Below are positions 6,485-8,620 of a stretch of 8,620 nucleotides of DNA, piece after piece. Location of the stretch: the NCBI GenBank assembly GCA_012519645.1, contig JAAYPU010000285.1:1-8620 (forward strand). The letters are read 5' to 3'. The notes beneath the pieces were generated by a model. The model did no database searches, had not been told where the DNA came from, and was given only the letters and a program-made list of their open reading frames with translations. The DNA comes from Clostridiales bacterium. GTDB taxonomy: Bacteria; Bacillota; Clostridia; Peptostreptococcales; JAAYPU01. The position numbers and the translations under genes were made by a program. Numbering within the stretch: the first letter of the stretch is position 1; each line of letters opens with the position of its first letter.

Positions 6485-7288
6485 TTAAAGTAAGTTTATT
6501 AAAGGATTTGCATACAGCAACACTAACGCAATTATTAATCCGTATATACCGGTTGTCTGTGCAACTGCCTGCCCTAATATCATTGTCCTCATAATTTGTG
6601 GCTGAAGCCTCGGCCTCATTCCCACAGCTTCTGTTCCTTTCCCAGCCGCATAACCTTGTCCCATACCGGGTCCTATCCCTGCCAACATAGCAAACCCGGC
6701 ACCTATAGCAGATGCGGATAGAATTAAATAATGTCCTTCAGTAGTAGCGAGTGGATTTGCATACATCAATATAAGTGCTATAACGAGAGAAAAGATGCTT
6801 GATGTTTGTGCTACCGCAGTACCCAAAAGCATTACAAGAAGCGAAGGCTTTGAACCATCCGGGTTAATGCTGGCTGCCAGACATCCTTTACCCGCCGCAT
6901 AGCCCTGTCCTATACCGGGTCCCATTCCGGCTATCATTGCAATTCCTGCTCCTATAGCGGATGAAGCAAGTACTAGCTTATCTCCTTGAAGTGCAATTAA
7001 AGGATTAGCAAATAGCAATATTAGCGCTATTACGAGAGCCAGTATTCCGGATGTTTCTGCTATACCTGCTCCTAAAAGCATAACCATCGTTGATTGTTTC
7101 GATGCTTTTGGATTATTACCTGTGGCTTCTGCACCAATGCCTGCCGCATAGCCTTGCCCAACTCCCGGTCCTATACCAGCTATCATTGCAAATCCTGCAC
7201 CGATGGCCGAAAAAGCAAGTATTAGTTCATTTTTTTCAAATGTTAAAAGCCAGCTGATAAATTTCGTAAAAAAATCTGCATACTCCAT
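6485..7288 (-). CDS. atpE: Fused three-hairpin c subunit with one ion-binding carboxylate
   Basis: This 267-residue protein is three c-type hairpins fused in one chain, predicted as six membrane helices, after a 20-residue N-terminal extension (MEYADFFTKFISWLLTFEKN). Each repeat has SAIGAG-AM-AG-GPG-GQGYAAG in helix 1 and a Q/E-T-S/T motif in helix 2, ending YANPL or FANPL. The period is exactly 83 residues: Gln45, Gln128 and Gln211 in helix 1, and Glu78, Gln161 and Gln244 at the ion site. The codons are GAA (7057-7055), CAA (6808-6806) and CAG (6559-6557), so only repeat 1 can carry an ion through a carboxylate. It probably joins the ring with the single-hairpin c from the next gene, as the duplicated c1 of Acetobacterium woodii does. 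Start ATG (7288-7286) has a GGGAGGTG site. The gene is intact, with no frameshift. Confidence 0.96.
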   Translation of the reverse strand: MEYADFFTKFISWLLTFEKNELILAFSAIGAGFAMIAGIGPGVGQGYAAGIGAEATGNNPKASKQSTMVMLLGAGIAETSGILALVIALILLFANPLIALQGDKLVLASSAIGAGIAMIAGMGPGIGQGYAAGKGCLAASINPDGSKPSLLVMLLGTAVAQTSSIFSLVIALILMYANPLATTEGHYLILSASAIGAGFAMLAGIGPGMGQGYAAGKGTEAVGMRPRLQPQIMRTMILGQAVAQTTGIYGLIIALVLLYANPLINLL

Positions 7289-7311
7289 TTTTTCACCTCC
7301 CTACGCTGTTG

Positions 7312-8010
7312 TTAATCCATTTCCATAGAAACAAATACCATAGTCAGCATTACAAATATAAATGACTGAAGTACACCTGAAAATACGTCAAAATAAATAT
7401 GAAATATGGAAGGTATACCTGCCTCAAAAATAGGTATAGGGAGTCCAATTTTCATACTCAAGCCTGCTAAAGCCCCATACAACAGACTCATTATAATAAG
7501 ACCGCCTACAATGTTTCCAAACAAACGAAAAGCTAATGAAATCGGAGTCGCTAAATCGCCGATAATATTTAAGGGTAACAACAGAGGAAAAGGTTCTATC
7601 TTTCCTTTTAGATATCCTTTTATCCCTTTGCTCTTAATGCTGAAAAAGTGAATCAAAACAAACGTAATAATAGCAAGAGCAGAGGTTGTGTTCACATCAG
7701 CCGTAGGGGGTCTAAGTCCCACGAGCCCCCACAAGTTTGCGAAGATCAAGAAAAAGAAAAGAGTCCCTACATATGGTGCGAAACCTTGCTTATTTTTTCC
7801 CATAACCTGTTCTGTAAGGCTATATACCAAATCAACAATCATTTCCACAACGTTTTGGGCACCTTTCGGAATTTTCTCAAACTTTCGCGTAAATACGAGG
7901 GAAAATATAATGAGCACTATCATTATTATCCATGTATTCACGACTGTTTCTGTAATAACCACGCCCCCCGGAAGCTCATAAATTATTTTAGGGCCAAATT
8001 CTGATCCCAT
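7312..8010 (-). CDS. atpB: F1Fo ATP synthase a subunit
   Basis: Subunit a is the membrane stator that forms the ion half-channels beside the c ring. The 232 residues show several membrane helices, the conserved NLWGLVGLRPPTADVNTT block (92-109) and the LAFRLFGNIVGG helix (159-170) with the essential Arg162, which separates the half-channels by interacting with the c carboxylate. The chain ends in a hydrophobic helix pair (about 200-228). ATG (8010-8008) follows an AGGAGGG site. The three-hairpin c gene starts 23 nt downstream. Upstream is an unusually long spacer of 318 bp to atpI, so atpB may also have its own promoter, though none could be identified with confidence. Confidence 0.97.
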   Translation of the reverse strand: MGSEFGPKIIYELPGGVVITETVVNTWIIMIVLIIFSLVFTRKFEKIPKGAQNVVEMIVDLVYSLTEQVMGKNKQGFAPYVGTLFFFLIFANLWGLVGLRPPTADVNTTSALAIITFVLIHFFSIKSKGIKGYLKGKIEPFPLLLPLNIIGDLATPISLAFRLFGNIVGGLIIMSLLYGALAGLSMKIGLPIPIFEAGIPSIFHIYFDVFSGVLQSFIFVMLTMVFVSMEMD

Positions 8011-8093
8011 TGCCGCCCTCCTTTCCTTTATAGATTTAATTTTTTAGAACTTACTAAAAGCTCTTTGGTCAGCTATTCGGCAAGTCTGATTTA

Positions 8094-8119
8094 TTGTTAA
8101 AGGATAATACCTATAACAA
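8094..8119. repeat. Imperfect dyad upstream of atpB
   Basis: TTGTTA-a-AGG-ATAATA-CCT-a-TAACAA: nine base pairs interrupted by one A-A mismatch around a 6-nt centre. It lies 84 bp upstream of the atpB start. It has no T-tract, so it is not a standard terminator. It may be an operator or a weak mRNA hairpin. Confidence 0.35.
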
Positions 8120-8124
8120 ACACA

Positions 8125-8174
8125 CTTTGGTGTATGGTGTATGGTTTATCGTGGATGGTTTTATGGTTTATGGT
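8125..8174. repeat. 7-bp tandem repeat, consensus TTATGGT, seven degenerate units
   Basis: Units read CTTTGGT, GTATGGT, GTATGGT, TTATCGT, GGATGGT, then one extra T, then TTATGGT and TTATGGT. The period is 7 bp except for the single inserted T at 8160. It is noncoding, and stops or frame breaks make a peptide unlikely. Confidence 0.7.
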
Positions 8175-8217
8175 TCATTACTCTTCATGCTGCTGTATTG
8201 AAGCTGGTCTCCTGTTT

Positions 8218-8249
8218 AACGATAGTTGAACGATAGTTGAACGATTGTT
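8218..8249. repeat. 11-bp tandem repeat AACGATAGTTG, about 2.9 units
   Basis: Two identical copies (8218-8228, 8229-8239) are followed by a partial, changed copy AACGATTGTT (8240-8249). The 11-bp period is close to one helical turn, so each unit presents the same DNA face. Confidence 0.75.
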
Positions 8250-8253
8250 ATTA

Positions 8254-8281
8254 ATTTAAGATTTATGATTTAAGATTGAAT
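8254..8281. repeat. 7-bp tandem repeat ATTTAAG, four degenerate units
   Basis: Units are ATTTAAG, ATTTATG, ATTTAAG and the diverged ATTGAAT. This is a second heptamer family in the same spacer, unrelated in sequence to the TTATGGT family. Confidence 0.6.
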
Positions 8282-8284
8282 GTG

Positions 8285-8306
8285 GGAATTGCCTTCCGCA
8301 AATTCC
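8285..8306 (-). repeat. Small hairpin downstream of atpI
   Basis: On the minus strand GGAATT(T)GC and GCAATTCC pair over 8 bp with a one-base bulge around a GGAAG loop, 22 nt after the atpI stop codon. There is no T-tract, so it may be an mRNA stability or processing hairpin rather than a terminator. Confidence 0.35.
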
Positions 8307-8314
8307 TTCCTTCA

Positions 8315-8331
8315 CTAACCTCTAACCTCTA
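8315..8331. repeat. 7-bp tandem repeat CTAACCT running into the atpI stop codon
   Basis: CTAACCT, CTAACCT and CTA: two full units and a partial third. The partial unit is the atpI TAG stop read on the other strand, so the repeat seems to have grown from, or into, the end of the gene. Confidence 0.65.
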
Positions 8332-8620
8332 TTCTCCGTCATTGTTCTTTTTTCTCTTGAATACTTTCTTATAGTAGTTCTTGTCGTTGAAGGCATACAT
8401 TATTAGTATAACAAGTTTAACCGTCAATAATCCTATAATCGTTCCCACTTCGTTAATATAAGGTGCAATGATTGAAATATATAACACAACTCCATAAATG
8501 GCAAAGCGGATATAATACTTTGAAGAAGCATATCTTTGTGCCCGTTCGGGTGCCATCTGCGCTGCTTTCTCCATGGTATTAGACAATAGATTAAAGTTTA
8601 ATACGGCAATCAAAGTCCCA
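8329..8620 (-). CDS. atpI: ATP synthase subunit I (AtpI-like), 5' end beyond the window
   Basis: The frame is open to the right edge, giving about 97 codons in view (GTLIAVLNFNLLSNTMEKA onward), so the true start lies outside. AtpI is a small membrane protein that helps assemble the c ring and is the usual first gene of bacterial atp operons. The visible part has the family pattern LNFNLLSNTMEKA followed by PERAQRYASSKYYIRF, then two membrane helices (about FAIYGVVLYISIIAPYI and IIGLLTVKLVILIMYAF), and a very basic tail KNYYKKVFKRKKN. One or more N-terminal helices are expected beyond the edge. The distance to atpB is unusually large. The identity rests on pattern and position, since this family is poorly conserved. 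Confidence 0.88.
   Translation of the reverse strand, partial: GTLIAVLNFNLLSNTMEKAAQMAPERAQRYASSKYYIRFAIYGVVLYISIIAPYINEVGTIIGLLTVKLVILIMYAFNDKNYYKKVFKRKKNNDGE

Larger units (their letters stand above)
8011..8328. other. Repeat-rich noncoding spacer between atpI and atpB
   Basis: No credible gene is present on either strand. The stretch holds four unrelated tandem repeat families (8125-8174, 8218-8249, 8254-8281, 8315-8331) and two small dyads (8094-8119, 8285-8306). A TATTAT-like -10 candidate lies in the 8094-8119 dyad on the minus strand but lacks a recognisable -35. The AGGAGGG site of atpB is at its left end. Confidence 0.7.

Noticed and set aside
6485..7288. Assembly collapse or artefactual fusion of three separate c genes
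   Set aside because: The joins are clean and in frame, with an exact 83-residue period and no internal stop or ribosome binding site; the three repeats differ clearly in sequence, so they are not misassembled copies.
8125..8174. CRISPR array
   Set aside because: The units are 7 bp, directly abutting and degenerate, with no spacers.

Overview
The window is almost filled by one minus-strand operon for a complete F1Fo ATP synthase, read from the right edge to the left: atpI (5' end missing) - atpB (a) - a fused three-hairpin c-subunit gene - atpE (ordinary c) - atpF (b) - atpH (delta) - atpA (alpha) - atpG (gamma) - atpD (beta) - atpC (epsilon). AT-rich DNA, strong GGAGG-type ribosome binding sites, gene order and protein character suggest an anaerobic low-GC Firmicute of the Clostridia type. 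The single c subunit carries the Na+-type ligand set (Gln32, Val63, Glu65, Thr66, Thr67), so the enzyme is probably Na+-coupled, as in Ilyobacter or Acetobacterium; this is inference from motif. The species cannot be fixed from the window.

The most unusual object is the c gene between atpB and atpE. It encodes 267 residues made of three c-type hairpins (six membrane helices) in register with an exact 83-residue period. All three repeats keep the helix-1 Gln (Q45, Q128, Q211). Only the first keeps the ion-binding carboxylate (E78); the other two have Gln there (Q161, Q244). A mixed c ring holding this protein together with the single-hairpin c would contain two hairpins without a carboxylate for each copy, lowering the ions moved per turn. 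The nearest known parallel is the duplicated V-type-like c1 of Acetobacterium woodii.

Left of the operon, a strong intrinsic terminator follows atpC. Beyond it lies a roughly 210-bp imperfect palindrome with 15-bp perfect terminal arms and two internal hairpins, resembling a MITE or another foldable repeat. At the left edge is the N-terminal third or less of a P-loop ATPase resembling the BrxC/BrxD (DUF2791) family of BREX-type systems, on the same strand, with its own extended -10 promoter. It is cut by the window edge.

The right-hand spacer (8011-8328, atpI to atpB) has no gene. It is packed with short tandem repeats: three unrelated families with a 7-bp period, one with an 11-bp period, and two small dyads. 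Within the operon the genes are tightly spaced (13-bp overlap to 45-bp gap). Several F1 genes have starts that need care: atpC starts at TTG, atpD at GTG, and atpA most likely at an ATG three codons inside its longest reading frame.
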